From: CAVRJC01 sp963721435
GTDB taxonomy: Bacteria; Actinomycetota; Acidimicrobiia; IMCC26256; DASPTH01
Length of the DNA: 64,000 nucleotides
NCBI GenBank assembly: GCA_963721435.1
Contig: CAVRJC010000012.1
Coordinates: 186,001-250,000 of the forward strand
Direction: 5' to 3'
Shown: one piece after another, positions 16,541 through 26,262 of the stretch
Position numbering within the stretch: position 1 is the first letter of the stretch
Layout: every line of letters starts with the position of its first letter
Notes under the pieces: model-generated
Databases searched by the model: none
What the model was told of the DNA's origin: nothing
The model's input: the letters and a program-made list of their open reading frames with translations, nothing else
Made by a program: the position numbers and the translations under genes

Positions 16541-18949
16541 TCAGAGAAGCCCTTTGCGCACGAGGTCGTTGCTGGCGAACCAGCCCGGGATCGCGGGGAG
16601 GTAGCTCACTGCGAGCTGGTGCGCCACCACTGCGGCCGTCGCCGCCGCGGCCGGGACCCCCAGGGCGACCATGATCCCCGAGAGGCCGATGGCGGACACT
16701 GCGTTCCCTCCGCCGGGTAGCGGCACGAGGGATGCGATCAGCGAGATGCCGATGTTCGTCGCAAGCAGGGTGAAGAAGTTCAGCGACGCGCCGAACGCGT
16801 GCAGGCAGGCGAGCAGCGACGCGGCGTAGAGGCACTGCGCGGCGATGTTGCCGCCGAACATGAAGACGAGGCGGCTCGGCGACCGCACCGTGTGCCACAT
16901 GGAACGCGCCGCCTTGGCGACGGGCGGGATCACTGCGTGACGGAGACGCCGGACGCTGAAGACGACCGCGGCCGCGACGCCGATCAGGAAGATGGCGCCG
17001 AGCACGACGACCACGATCTGGGTGGTGTCGACCTTGCCGAACTGGATCGAGTCGGGCGCGAGCCACAGTGCGACACCGAACAACGTGACTTGGATGATGA
17101 TCTCCGAGATCGTGCTGAGCACTCCGCCGGTCGCGACCGACTCGGAGAGGGTGAGACCGTTCTTCTGCAGGAACCGAACCTGCATCGCGGCGTCGGCCGC
17201 GACGGGGACGGCGAGATTCGCGAACGACAGCGACGACTGCAGCTCGATCATCGACCACAGCGGGATCCGCACCGGCACCGTGCCCAGCAGCGCGACCGCG
17301 AACGCGACGTCCGTGGCGAGGCCGAGGAAGAACGAGAGCACGACGTACCCCCAGGTCGCGTCCTTGATCGTGTTCCAGAACGCGCCGGGATCGCCGATGC
17401 GCGAGAACAGGAAGATGATCGCGAGCAGCCCGCTCACGGCCATGAGCAGCTGCCGGCCGCGGATGCGGGAGAGCCGACGGAGCTCGGGCACGTCGGTACC
17501 GGCCGCGTCGGCCGCGTGCTGACGCAGCTGCTCGAGGGTCTCCCCGACGTCGCCGACGCGCTCGAGCGCGTCGCGCGTCGCTTGCGAGAGCGCGGCGGGC
17601 TGCAGCAGCGGCAGGACCAGCCGCAGGGTCTCGGCGTCGACGGCACGACCTGCCGCCGCGACCGCGCGGTCGACGCCGACGATCGCGGTCGTGGCCCCGA
17701 GGAGCTGCGCGAGGTCGTGCGCCGCGGCCCGCTCGTCGGCGCCGGTCGCGGCGCGGCTCCAGCCCACGACGGTCACGACGTCGCCGTCGACGACGAGGTG
17801 ATCGGCATCGAGCGCACCGTGCGAGACGCGTACTGCGTGCAGGAGCCGCGCCTGGCGCCACGCCTCGTCGAGGAGCGCGTCGGTGACGAGGTCGGGATCC
17901 AGTTGCGACAGCTGCGTGCCGAGTGCTTCGGCCTGCACCAGCAGCGCGACCCCGCCCGAGTTCGCAGCCACGACGGTGCGCGGCACCGACGCGCCGCCCT
18001 CTCCGACCAGCATGCAGACGTACGCCTCGTACTCGACCTGTTGACGGCGGGTCGGGAAGAGGTTCGGCGGGAAGTCGCGGTACGCGACGAAGCGCCAGGC
18101 GCGCGCGAGGAGTTGGGCGTCGGCCTCGTCGCGACCGAGGGCGACGATGCGCAGCGAGTGCGGTCTGTCATCCTCTCTTTCGGCTTCGTCGCGGTCCACA
18201 CGCTCGGCCAGGAACATGGCACGCCCCACCGGCTGCTGCGGAGCGAGGCGCACGTCGGTCACGGGCACCGAGAGCGCGGCGAGCGCGCGCGTCACCTGCC
18301 GGAGCGTCGGGCGCCCGATGGGCGTGCCGAACGCGTAGCGCACGGCGCAGGCCACCGCCCAGCCGAGGATGATGGCGGCGACGAGGTCGGTGAGGAACGC
18401 GTGCCCGATCGAGAGCACGACCAGCGCGAGCAGGATCACGAGGACGCGCCCGACCCAGCGCGTGACTCGCGCCAGGTACGGCGCGGCGACGACGATCACC
18501 GCCACCGCGAGCCCCACCCGGACCAGCGGGAACTGTGGGGTGTCGCGCGACCCGAACGTCACCGAGAACGCGTGGACGAGGTCGGTCCGGTGCGTGAAGA
18601 AGCCCAACAGCCGACCCACGATCCACGCGGCAAGGCCCGCGACGGCGACGTCGCGCCCGAGCCGCCAGCGGCGGGCCAGCAGCACCCCGATCACGACGAT
18701 GCCGAGCGCCCACAGTGACAGGAGCTCGTACGCGAACTTCGCGGCATCGAGCGCGCCGTCCGGGAGGTCGTGCAGCGTGTCGGCAAGGTCCTTCTCGAAC
18801 CCGAAGTAGTGGCCGGCGTGGAACGCGAGCGGCACCAGGAGCACTGCGCCCACGACCGCGCGCGCCGCGTCACCGGGACGGCGGCGCCGCAACGTGTCGT
18901 CGCGGTCACGCACGAAGAGTTGCTGCAGTCGGGCCCACACGGCGCTCAT
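16541..18949 (-). CDS. large membrane protein: membrane domain, kinase-like domain and LPG-synthase-type flippase domain
   Basis: An 802-aa protein in three parts. Residues 1-220 contain about six membrane segments with a phosphatase-like look. Residues 250-460 form a soluble, degenerate kinase-like region (HSLRIVALGRDEADAQLLAR; RLLHAVRVSHGALDADHLVV). Residues 500-800 are the LPG_synthase_TM/UPF0104 membrane domain, with FANLAVPVAADAAMQVRFLQ and SLVPLPGGGNAVSAIGLSG. The last family includes lipid flippases such as MprF and AglD-like proteins, so lipid or lipid-linked-sugar transfer is plausible. ATG 18949 is preferred, because the upstream GTG 19015 would overlap the divergent gene's ribosome-binding site. 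A frameshifted paralogue lies at 23882-26262. Confidence 0.82.
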   Translation of the reverse strand: MSAVWARLQQLFVRDRDDTLRRRRPGDAARAVVGAVLLVPLAFHAGHYFGFEKDLADTLHDLPDGALDAAKFAYELLSLWALGIVVIGVLLARRWRLGRDVAVAGLAAWIVGRLLGFFTHRTDLVHAFSVTFGSRDTPQFPLVRVGLAVAVIVVAAPYLARVTRWVGRVLVILLALVVLSIGHAFLTDLVAAIILGWAVACAVRYAFGTPIGRPTLRQVTRALAALSVPVTDVRLAPQQPVGRAMFLAERVDRDEAEREDDRPHSLRIVALGRDEADAQLLARAWRFVAYRDFPPNLFPTRRQQVEYEAYVCMLVGEGGASVPRTVVAANSGGVALLVQAEALGTQLSQLDPDLVTDALLDEAWRQARLLHAVRVSHGALDADHLVVDGDVVTVVGWSRAATGADERAAAHDLAQLLGATTAIVGVDRAVAAAGRAVDAETLRLVLPLLQPAALSQATRDALERVGDVGETLEQLRQHAADAAGTDVPELRRLSRIRGRQLLMAVSGLLAIIFLFSRIGDPGAFWNTIKDATWGYVVLSFFLGLATDVAFAVALLGTVPVRIPLWSMIELQSSLSFANLAVPVAADAAMQVRFLQKNGLTLSESVATGGVLSTISEIIIQVTLFGVALWLAPDSIQFGKVDTTQIVVVVLGAIFLIGVAAAVVFSVRRLRHAVIPPVAKAARSMWHTVRSPSRLVFMFGGNIAAQCLYAASLLACLHAFGASLNFFTLLATNIGISLIASLVPLPGGGNAVSAIGLSGIMVALGVPAAAATAAVVAHQLAVSYLPAIPGWFASNDLVRKGLL

Positions 18950-19025
18950 CTTGGTGCTTGACGCTCGATCCCCGCGGGACCAAGCTGTGCCGCCCTCGAC
19001 GCGAGGGTGCGACACAGGAGGGCTC

Positions 19026-19700
19026 GTGCGTCAGGCCATCAGCGAAGTACTGCCGTACGCCGTCGGTGTGGCGATCAGCCCGATACCGATCATCGCCGTC
19101 ATCCTGATGCTGTTCTCGGATCGCGCCAAGACGAACGGCCCCGCGTTCCTGCTCGGCTGGGTCCTCGGGCTCGGGGTCGTCGTCGCCGCCGCGTACGCCA
19201 TCGCCGACGCGAGCAACGTCGCCACGGATTCGAGCGCGTCAGACGGCTCGTCGACGGTGCAGGTGGTGCTGGGTGTGGTGCTGCTCGTGCTCGCGCTGCG
19301 CAACTGGCGCAAGCGGCCGGCGCCGGGCGTCGAGGCACCCATGCCCAAGTGGATGGCGACGATCGACGCGTTCACCCCGTTCAAGGCCCTCGGCCTCGCG
19401 GTGTTGCTCAGCGCGGTGAACCCGAAGAACCTCATCCTCTCGGTCGGCGCCGCCACGGCGGTCGCGCAGGCAGGCCCGTCCACGAGCGACGCGACGGTCG
19501 CCCTCGTGGTGTTCGTCGTGCTCGCGAGCATGAGCATCGCGGTGCCCGTGCTCTTCTCCCTGCTCGGTGGCGGGAAGGCGAAGACCGTCCTCGACGGCTG
19601 GAAGGCGTGGCTGTCGGCCAACAACGCAACCGTGATGGCGGTGCTCCTGCTCGTGTTCGGCGTGGTGCTCATCGGCAAGGGCACCGGGCACTTCTCGTGA
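19026..19700 (+). CDS. GAP-family (Sap, sulfolipid-addressing-like) membrane protein
   Basis: A 224-aa protein with about six membrane segments. The first helix AISEVLPYAVGVAISPIPII and the motif AVNPKNLILSVGAA are typical of the GAP/SfLAP family. In mycobacteria this family helps export glycolipids (Gap, Sap), and it is distantly related to LysE-type exporters. GTG 19026 has a strong GGAGG site 8 nt upstream. It is divergent from the flippase-like gene and followed 10 bp later by the GH3 gene, which suggests a cell-envelope or glycolipid context. The substrate is unknown. Confidence 0.82.
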   Translation: MRQAISEVLPYAVGVAISPIPIIAVILMLFSDRAKTNGPAFLLGWVLGLGVVVAAAYAIADASNVATDSSASDGSSTVQVVLGVVLLVLALRNWRKRPAPGVEAPMPKWMATIDAFTPFKALGLAVLLSAVNPKNLILSVGAATAVAQAGPSTSDATVALVVFVVLASMSIAVPVLFSLLGGGKAKTVLDGWKAWLSANNATVMAVLLLVFGVVLIGKGTGHFS

Positions 19701-19710
19701 GCCCGATTCC

Positions 19711-22240
19711 GTGAACCGGGACGTCGCGGCGCTCGTCGCGTCGTTGACCGTCGACGAGAAGGCAGCCCTCACGGCCGGTGCCGACCTGTGGTCGACGGTC
19801 CCGATCGAGCGCGTCGGCATCCCCGCGTGGCAGCTCACCGACGGCCCCAACGGCACGCGCGGCGCCGCGCTCACCGGCACGAGCACCTCGGCCTGCGTCC
19901 CGTGCGGCTCGGGGCTGGGCTCGACGTGGGACGTCGATCTGATCGAAGCGGTCGGCGCGCTGATCGGGCAACAGGCGCGTTCGAAATCGTGCCGCGTGCT
20001 CCTCGCGCCGACGGTCAACCTCCACCGTTCACCGCTCGGTGGCCGCACGTTCGAGAGCTACGGCGAAGACCCGCTGCTCGTCGGACGGCTCGCGGCGGCG
20101 TTCGTGCGCGGCGTGCAGTCGGAGGGCGTTGCGACCACGGTGAAGCACTTCGCCGGCAACGAGGCCGAGTTCGAGCGCTACACGATCAACTCGGTCGTCG
20201 ACGCACGCGCCCTGCCGCGAGCTCTACCTGATGCCGTTCGAGCTCGCGGTGCGGGATGGCGGCGCGCTCGGGATCATGACGAGCTACAACCGGCTCAACG
20301 GGCCGTACTGCTCCGAGCACGTCGAGCTGCTGGCGGGGATCCTGCGCGGCGAATGGGGCTTCGAGGGATTCGTCGTGAGCGACTGGTTCGGCGCGGCGTC
20401 GAGTGTGGAGTCGCCCCGTGCCGGTCTCGACCTCGAGATGCCGGGGCCCGGTCGCGCGTACGGTGCCGCGCTCGCCGACGCGGTACGCGCCGGGGACGTC
20501 GACGAAGCCGATCTCGACGCGATCGTGACGCGTCTCCTCACCGTGTTCGACCGCCTGGACGCGTTCGACGACCCGCCGTTCACGGACGGCACCGTCGATC
20601 GCGCCGAGGATCGCGCGCTGATTCGCCGCGCGACCACGAGCTCGATGGTGCTGCTGCGCAACGACGGCGTGTTGCCGTTCGACATGTCGGCGATCCGCAC
20701 GCTCGCGGTGATCGGGCCCAATGCAGACCGGACGCAGATCATGGGCGGCGGCTCCGCGAGCCTGCGCGCCCATTACCGGGTGTCGCCGCTCGACGCGTTC
20801 CGCGCCCGCTTCGGGGATGCGGTGACCGTCGTGTACGAGCAGGGTTGCAGCATCGACCGCACCGTGCCTCCGCTCGGCGCCGAGCGCCTCGTTGGCCCCG
20901 ACGGCGCACCCGGGCTCGCGCTCGAGTTCTTCGCCGGTCACGACTTCGCCGGCGAGCCCGTCTTCACGCGCGACGGCGACGCCACCAGCCTCATGTTCTT
21001 CGGCGCGCCCGATCCCTCGGTCCCGGCCGAGGCGTTCTCCGTCCGGGCGCGTGGGACGTTCACGGCACGCACTGGCGGTGCGTACGACTTCACGCTCGTG
21101 CAGGCGGGGCGCGCTCGGCTCCTGCTCGACGGCGAGGTCGTGCTCGACGGCGTCACCGCTCCCCCGCCCCTCGGCGACGCGTTCTTCGGGCAGGGCAGCG
21201 AGCAGATGTCGACCGTCGTCGAGCTCGCCGAGGACCAGGTCGTCGACCTGGTGATCGAGTTCTCGAACGAGGACGCGGTGACACTGGCGGGCGTGACGGT
21301 GGGCACGCGGCTCGCACCCGTCGACGATCTGATCGACCGCGCCGAGGCTGCGGCACGCGCCGCCGACGCCGTCGTGCTGGTGGTCGGCACCAACGACGAC
21401 TGGGAGACCGAAGGCCACGACCGCGACACCCTGGACCTCCCGGGCGACCAGGACGAGCTCGTGCGACGAGTGGTCGCCGCCAACCCGAACACCGCGGTCG
21501 TGGTGAACACCGGATCACCGGTCGCGTTGCCGTGGGCCGACGACGTGCCCGCGATCCTGCAGTCGTGGTTCGGCGGCCAGGAGATGGCCGACGCGATCGT
21601 CGACATCGTGACCGGCGCGGCCGATCCGGCAGGGCGGCTCGGCACGACCTTCCCGGAGCGCCTCGAGCACGCGCCCGCGTTCGGCAACTTCCCCGGCGAG
21701 AACGGCGAGGTGCGCTACGGCGAGGGCGTGCTCATGGGCTACCGCTGGTACGAAGCGCGCGCGTTGCCGGTGCGGTTCCCCTTCGGGCACGGCCTCTCGT
21801 ACACGACGTGCTCCATCGGCGCGCCCGCGCTGCCGTCGACGGTGTTCGCGCCCGGGAGCACGCTGCCGCTCGAGGTCGTGGTGACCAACACGGGGCGCCG
21901 GCGCGGGAGCGAGGTGGTGCAGTGCTACGTCGCACCCGCGAGCACGCGCCTCATCCGTCCGCCGAAGGAGCTCAAGGGCTTCGCCAAGGTGACGCTCGAT
22001 CCCGGCGAGTCGGCGACCGTCACCATCGCGCTCGACGACCGCGCGTTCGCGTACTGGGACCCGGGCGACCCCGCGCGTGCCGGGATCGCGGCGCGCATGT
22101 CGGCCTCACCGCTGGCGAGCCGCGTGTCGGCCGACGTGATCCAGCCCGGCTGGCGCGTCGATCCCGGCACGTACTCCCTACACGTCGGCCGCTCCTCCGC
22201 CGACATCGCCCACACCGTCGCCATCGAGGTCACGGGGTAA
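19711..22240 (+). CDS. GH3 beta-glucosidase with inserted PA14 domain (one frameshift)
   Basis: Reconstructed as about 842 aa. The N-terminal GH3 barrel has LTDGPNGTRG, KHFAGNEAE and the nucleophile motif V-V-S-D-W. A second alpha/beta domain is interrupted by a PA14-like insert (LEFFAGHDFAGEPVFTRDG through RARLLLDGEVVLDG). A C-terminal fibronectin-III-like domain follows (RGSEVVQCYVAP). There is no signal peptide, so it probably works in the cytosol on imported beta-glycosides. The frame breaks at 20215-20216, where CTGCCGCGAG should read CTGCGCGAG, giving A-L-R-E-L-Y-L-M-P-F-E-L. GTG 19711 lies 10 bp after the GAP-family gene. Confidence 0.82.
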
Positions 22241-22253
22241 CCGAGCACGCGGG

Positions 22254-23048
22254 CTACTCGGGAAGCTCGGGGCGCCACGAGACGCCGTTCACGTGGGAGC
22301 CTCCCCCGACGAACAGCGTGTTGCCGTTCACGTACGCGGCGTCGTCGCTGGCGAGGAAGAGCGCGGCGCCGCCGATGTCGGACTCCGGGTCGCCCATTCG
22401 TCGCATCGGGTTGTCGTTGCGCATGACCGCGGCGGTCTCGGGGTTCGCGGCGGCGAACGCCTGGTACGCCTCGGTTGCCGCGCCGGGGCAGATGACGTTG
22501 GTGCGGATGTTGTGACGCCCCCACTCGACGGCCGCGGTGCGGCTCATCGCCCGCAACGCTTCCTTCGCGGCGTTGTAGTGCACCGTGAACATGTGCGCGT
22601 TCACGCCGTTGAGCGAGCAGATGTTGATGATCGAGCCGCTCCCGGCCGCCTTCATGTGCGGGAACGCCTCGTGCATGGTCCAGAAGCCGGCGAGGAACCC
22701 GACGTCCATCGCGCGCCGGAGCGTGTCGGTGTCCTCGTACTCGATGCGCTGGTTGCCGCTGACACCGCCCCATGCGTTGTTCACGACGACGTCGACGCGA
22801 TCCCACTTCTCGACCGCGGCGCGCACGCATCCCCGCGCGTTCCCCTCGACCGAGACGTCGGTCGGGATGAACACCGCTTCGGAGCCGAGCTCCGCGACCT
22901 CGCCCACCGTCCGCGGGCCGGTCTCGGTGTTGATCTCCGCGACCACGATGCGACAGCCCTCGCGGGCGAAGCGCCGGGCGATGCCCCGGCCGATCCCCTG
23001 CCCGGCGCCGGTGATCACCGCGACGCGGTCTTCGAGTCGACCCACCAT
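22254..23048 (-). CDS. SDR-family oxidoreductase
   Basis: A 264-aa classical short-chain dehydrogenase. The NAD(P) motif T-G-A-G-Q-G-I-G starts at residue 14, NNAWGG replaces NNAG, and the catalytic Y-N-A-A-K is present with an upstream Ser in I-C-S-L-N. The acidic residue after strand 2 (AEINTE) suggests NAD preference. ATG 23048 has a GGGGGGAG ribosome-binding site, and upstream in-frame codons lack one. It converges on the GH3 gene and is divergent from another SDR. The substrate is not predictable. Confidence 0.88.
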   Translation of the reverse strand: MVGRLEDRVAVITGAGQGIGRGIARRFAREGCRIVVAEINTETGPRTVGEVAELGSEAVFIPTDVSVEGNARGCVRAAVEKWDRVDVVVNNAWGGVSGNQRIEYEDTDTLRRAMDVGFLAGFWTMHEAFPHMKAAGSGSIINICSLNGVNAHMFTVHYNAAKEALRAMSRTAAVEWGRHNIRTNVICPGAATEAYQAFAAANPETAAVMRNDNPMRRMGDPESDIGGAALFLASDDAAYVNGNTLFVGGGSHVNGVSWRPELPE

Positions 23049-23096
23049 CTGTGCTCCCCCCGTCGGTTCGTCCCAATCTGACCTGTGCAGTCTGGT

Positions 23097-23102
23097 TACC
23101 AT
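23097..23102 (+). promoter_or_regulatory. -10 box inside a TGGTTACCA palindrome
   Basis: TACCAT ends 6 nt before ATG 23109, so the transcript is probably leaderless. The box overlaps TGGT-T-ACCA, a 9-bp inverted repeat between the two divergent SDR genes that could be a repressor site. Confidence 0.4.
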
Positions 23103-23108
23103 CCCACA

Positions 23109-23852
23109 ATGCTCGACACGGGAGTCGTGGTCACGGGAGGGGCCTCGGGGATCGGCCGGGCGACCGCGCTCGCGCTCGGGGAGGTCGGACGTCCCGTCGC
23201 GGTCTGGGACAAGAACGGCGACGGTGCCGCCGTGGTCGCGACCGAAGTCCGCGCGCTCGGCGTGCCCGCGGTGGGCGTGGCGGTCGACGTGACCGATGCC
23301 GACGAGCTCGCGGCCGCGGTCGACGCGTCGCGCGCGGAGCTCCCGTCGATCGGCGGCCTCGTGCATGCCGCAGGGATCGTCATCGCGGAGCCCATCGGCA
23401 ACATCGACTGGGCCAACTGGGACGCCGTGCTCGCCGTCAACCTCACCGCGCACGCGCGCATCACCCAGCTGCTGCTCGACGACCTGCGCGCGAACGAAGG
23501 ATCCGCGATCGTCGGGATCGCGTCGATCGAGGCGGTGCTCGGCCACTTCGCGATTCCCGCGTACTGCTCGTCGAAGGCCGGGCTCGTCGGGCTCACCCGT
23601 TCCCTCGCCGCGCGCCTCGGCCCGCTCGGCATCCGCGCCAACGCGATCTGCCCCGGGTACATCGACACGCCCATGCTCGCGAGCGTGGCGAGCCCCGAAG
23701 TTCGGGAGCGCCAGGTCGCGTCATCCGTGCTCGGGCGCATCGGCCAACCCGAGGAGATCGCGCGCGTGGCGCGCTTCCTGTTGTCCGACGATGCGACGTT
23801 CGTCACCGGCCAGGCAATCGTGGTCGACGGCGGCGTCACCGCGGTCGATTGA
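23109..23852 (+). CDS. SDR-family oxidoreductase
   Basis: A 247-aa classical SDR with T-G-G-A-S-G-I-G at the N-terminus, Y-C-S-S-K as catalytic Tyr/Lys, and the usual C-terminal V-T-G-Q-A-I-V-V-D-G-G. Asp after strand 2 (AVWDKNG) suggests NAD. ATG 23109 is chosen because the family N-terminus begins there and a -10 box sits 6 nt upstream. The frameshifted flippase-like gene starts 30 bp downstream. Confidence 0.88.
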   Translation: MLDTGVVVTGGASGIGRATALALGEVGRPVAVWDKNGDGAAVVATEVRALGVPAVGVAVDVTDADELAAAVDASRAELPSIGGLVHAAGIVIAEPIGNIDWANWDAVLAVNLTAHARITQLLLDDLRANEGSAIVGIASIEAVLGHFAIPAYCSSKAGLVGLTRSLAARLGPLGIRANAICPGYIDTPMLASVASPEVRERQVASSVLGRIGQPEEIARVARFLLSDDATFVTGQAIVVDGGVTAVD

Positions 23853-23881
23853 GCAAGGCGACCGAGACCGCCGCGAGCACC

Positions 23882-26262
23882 ATGACCGACGCGACGACGG
23901 GCGTCGCCACCGAGTCCGAGACCGTGCGCAAGCCAGGCCGCGGGACATTCGGGCCTGCATCCGAGCAGCCGTACCGCCGGCGCACGAGCGACTGGCTCCG
24001 CGTCTCGTTCGCCGTCGTGCTGGTCGCCGCCACGTGCTTCCACATCAACGATCTCACCGAATCCGAACGCGACCTCTTCGAGTTCTTCAACACGATGCCC
24101 GACGCGCTCAGCCCGCTGTTCGTGTTCCTCTACCGGTTCGGCACGCTGTGGGCGGTCGGGCTGATCGGCGTCGCGGCGCTGGTCGCGCGTCGGTGGCGAC
24201 TGGCCCGCGACCTCGTGCTCGCCGGGGTCGGCGCGTGGTTCGTCGGCCGCCTGCTCGGCGTGATGCTCGTCGAGCACGAGAGCCTCGGCGAGGGGCTCAA
24301 GGTCGTCACCCGGCTCGACAACAGCCCGTCGTACCCGGTGGTGCGGCTCGCGGTGATCGTCGCGGTGATCTGCGCGGCATCGCCCTACCTCACCCGGCCG
24401 ACTCGCCGGATCGGCCAGCTCACCGTGCTCTTCATGGCCGCGGCGGCGCTGTACCTCGGCACCGGCTTCCCGAACGACGTGTTCGCGGCCATCGTGCTCG
24501 GGTGGGGTGTCGCGGCCGCGGTGCACCTGATCTTCGGATCACCCGGTGGACGACCGACGCGCGCGCAGGTCGGCGCCGCGCTCGCCGGAGCTCGGGATCG
24601 ACGCGCGGAACGTCGAGCTCACCCACGCCGAGGCGCGGGGCGGCACGTTCATGGTCGCGGAGGACGACGACGGGCCACTCCGCGTCCGCGTGCTCGGTCG
24701 CGACGAGGCCGACGCGCAGCTCCTGGCCAAGTTCTGGCGCTTCCTCTTCTACAAGGACGGCGGGCCGACGTTGCACCTCACGCGGCTGGAGGACGTCGAG
24801 CACGAGGCCTACACCCTGCTCCTCGCCGACCGCGCCGACGTGCCGGTGGCGCAGGTCGATGGTGGCGGGAACGGCAGGGCCGGGCGCGGCACTGCTCGTC
24901 GTGCGGCCGGCGGAAGGGACACGGCTCGCCATCGTCGAACCATCGCGCGTCACCGACGACGTGCTCACCGACCTCTGGCGCGCGGTGCAGCGCTTGCACG
25001 CCGCGCACATCGCGCACGGCCTGCTGAACACGCAGCACGTCGTGCTCGGCGCCGACGGCGTCGTCCTCATCGACTTCACCGACGCGACCGCCGCGTCGAC
25101 CTCCGGATCACCGACGCGCCGACGTCGCCGAGCTGCTCGTGAGCCTCTCGCAGCTGGTCGGGACCGAGCGAGCGGTACGGGCCGCGCTCGCGGTGCTCGG
25201 CAACGACGCGGTCGCCGAAGCACTGCCCGTTCCTGCAAGCGGCGGCGCTGAGCCACGACATGCGGCCGCGCGGGCGTCACGCGCGATCCGACCTCAAGAA
25301 GCTGCTCGGCGAGGTCCGCGACGCCGTGTGCACGACGGCAGACGTCGAGGCGCCGCCGCTGCAACAGCTGGCGCGCGTCAACACCACGAGCCTGCTCATG
25401 GCCGTCGGCACGCTGATCGCGGTCTTCGCGCTGTTGAGCCAGGTCGGTGATCCCGCCGAGTTCTGGGACACGATCTCGAGCGCCAACTGGTGGTGGCTGA
25501 CCGCTGGCGCTGATCATCTCGTTCGGCACCAACGTCGCGACCGCGGTGTCGCTGATGGGCACCGTGCCCATCCGGCTGCCGCTCTGGCGCACGAGCGAGC
25601 TCCAGCTGTCGATGTCGTTCTCGAACCTCGCGGTGCCCGCGGTCGGCGGCATGGCGGCGCAGATCCGGTTCCTGCAGAAGCAGGGCTGCGACCTCGCGTC
25701 CGCGGTGGCGTCGGGTGCGGTGCTCGCCAACGCCGCGAACATCTTCGCCAACATCGTGCTGCTCGGCGTCGCGCTCGTGCTGTCGCCGACGTCGATCCAC
25801 ACCGGCAAGATCCCGACGTCGGAGATCGTCGATCGTGGTGCTGGTCGTGGTCGCGCTGCTCTTCATCGTCGGCGCCTTCATCTGGTTCATCCCGAAGCTC
25901 CGGGCAAGGTCGTGCCGCACGAGCGCGGCCGGCACGATCTGGCATGCGCCGTTCCCCGCGGTCGCCGAGCTGATGATCGGCAACACGGTGAACGCGTGAT
26001 GTACGCGGCCGTGATGCTGGCGCCTCGAGCGTTCGGCGGCAGCCTGAACTACTGGACGCTGCTCGCGATCAACATCGTCGTCGGCACCATCGCTCGCTCG
26101 TCCCCATCCCGGAGGCGGCACGGTCGGTGCCGTGGGCATGTCGGGCGCTCACCGCGGTGGGGTCCCGGCCGCGGTGCTCGCCAACCAGCTGGTCGCCAGC
26201 TTCATCCCCGCGGTGCCCGGCTGGTTCGCCACCAAGGACCTCATGAACCGGACTATCTCTAG
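23882..26262 (+). pseudogene. multiply frameshifted paralogue of the 802-aa flippase-like membrane protein
   Basis: Read across frames, this encodes the same plan as the gene at 16541-18949. There is an N-terminal membrane region (FGTLWAVGLIGVAALVARRW), the kinase-like region (LRVRVLGRDEADAQLLAKFW), and the LPG-synthase-type domain (FSNLAVPAVGGMAAQIRFLQ), ending K-D-L-M-N-R-D-Y-L. About six single-base insertions fall near 24588, 24858, 25120, 25227, 25507 and 25831. About six deletions fall near 25998, 26093, 26113, 26140, 26155 and 26250. Between shifts the protein is well conserved and GC-rich codon use is kept. This is either very recent decay or a badly polished stretch. Its stop shares CTAG with the opposing MFS gene's stop. 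Confidence 0.75.

Noticed and set aside
22241..22261. Short hairpin CCGAG-N11-CTCGG between the GH3 and SDR genes as a terminator
   Set aside because: The stem is only 5 bp and GC-rich pairs of this size are expected by chance. Not strong enough to list.
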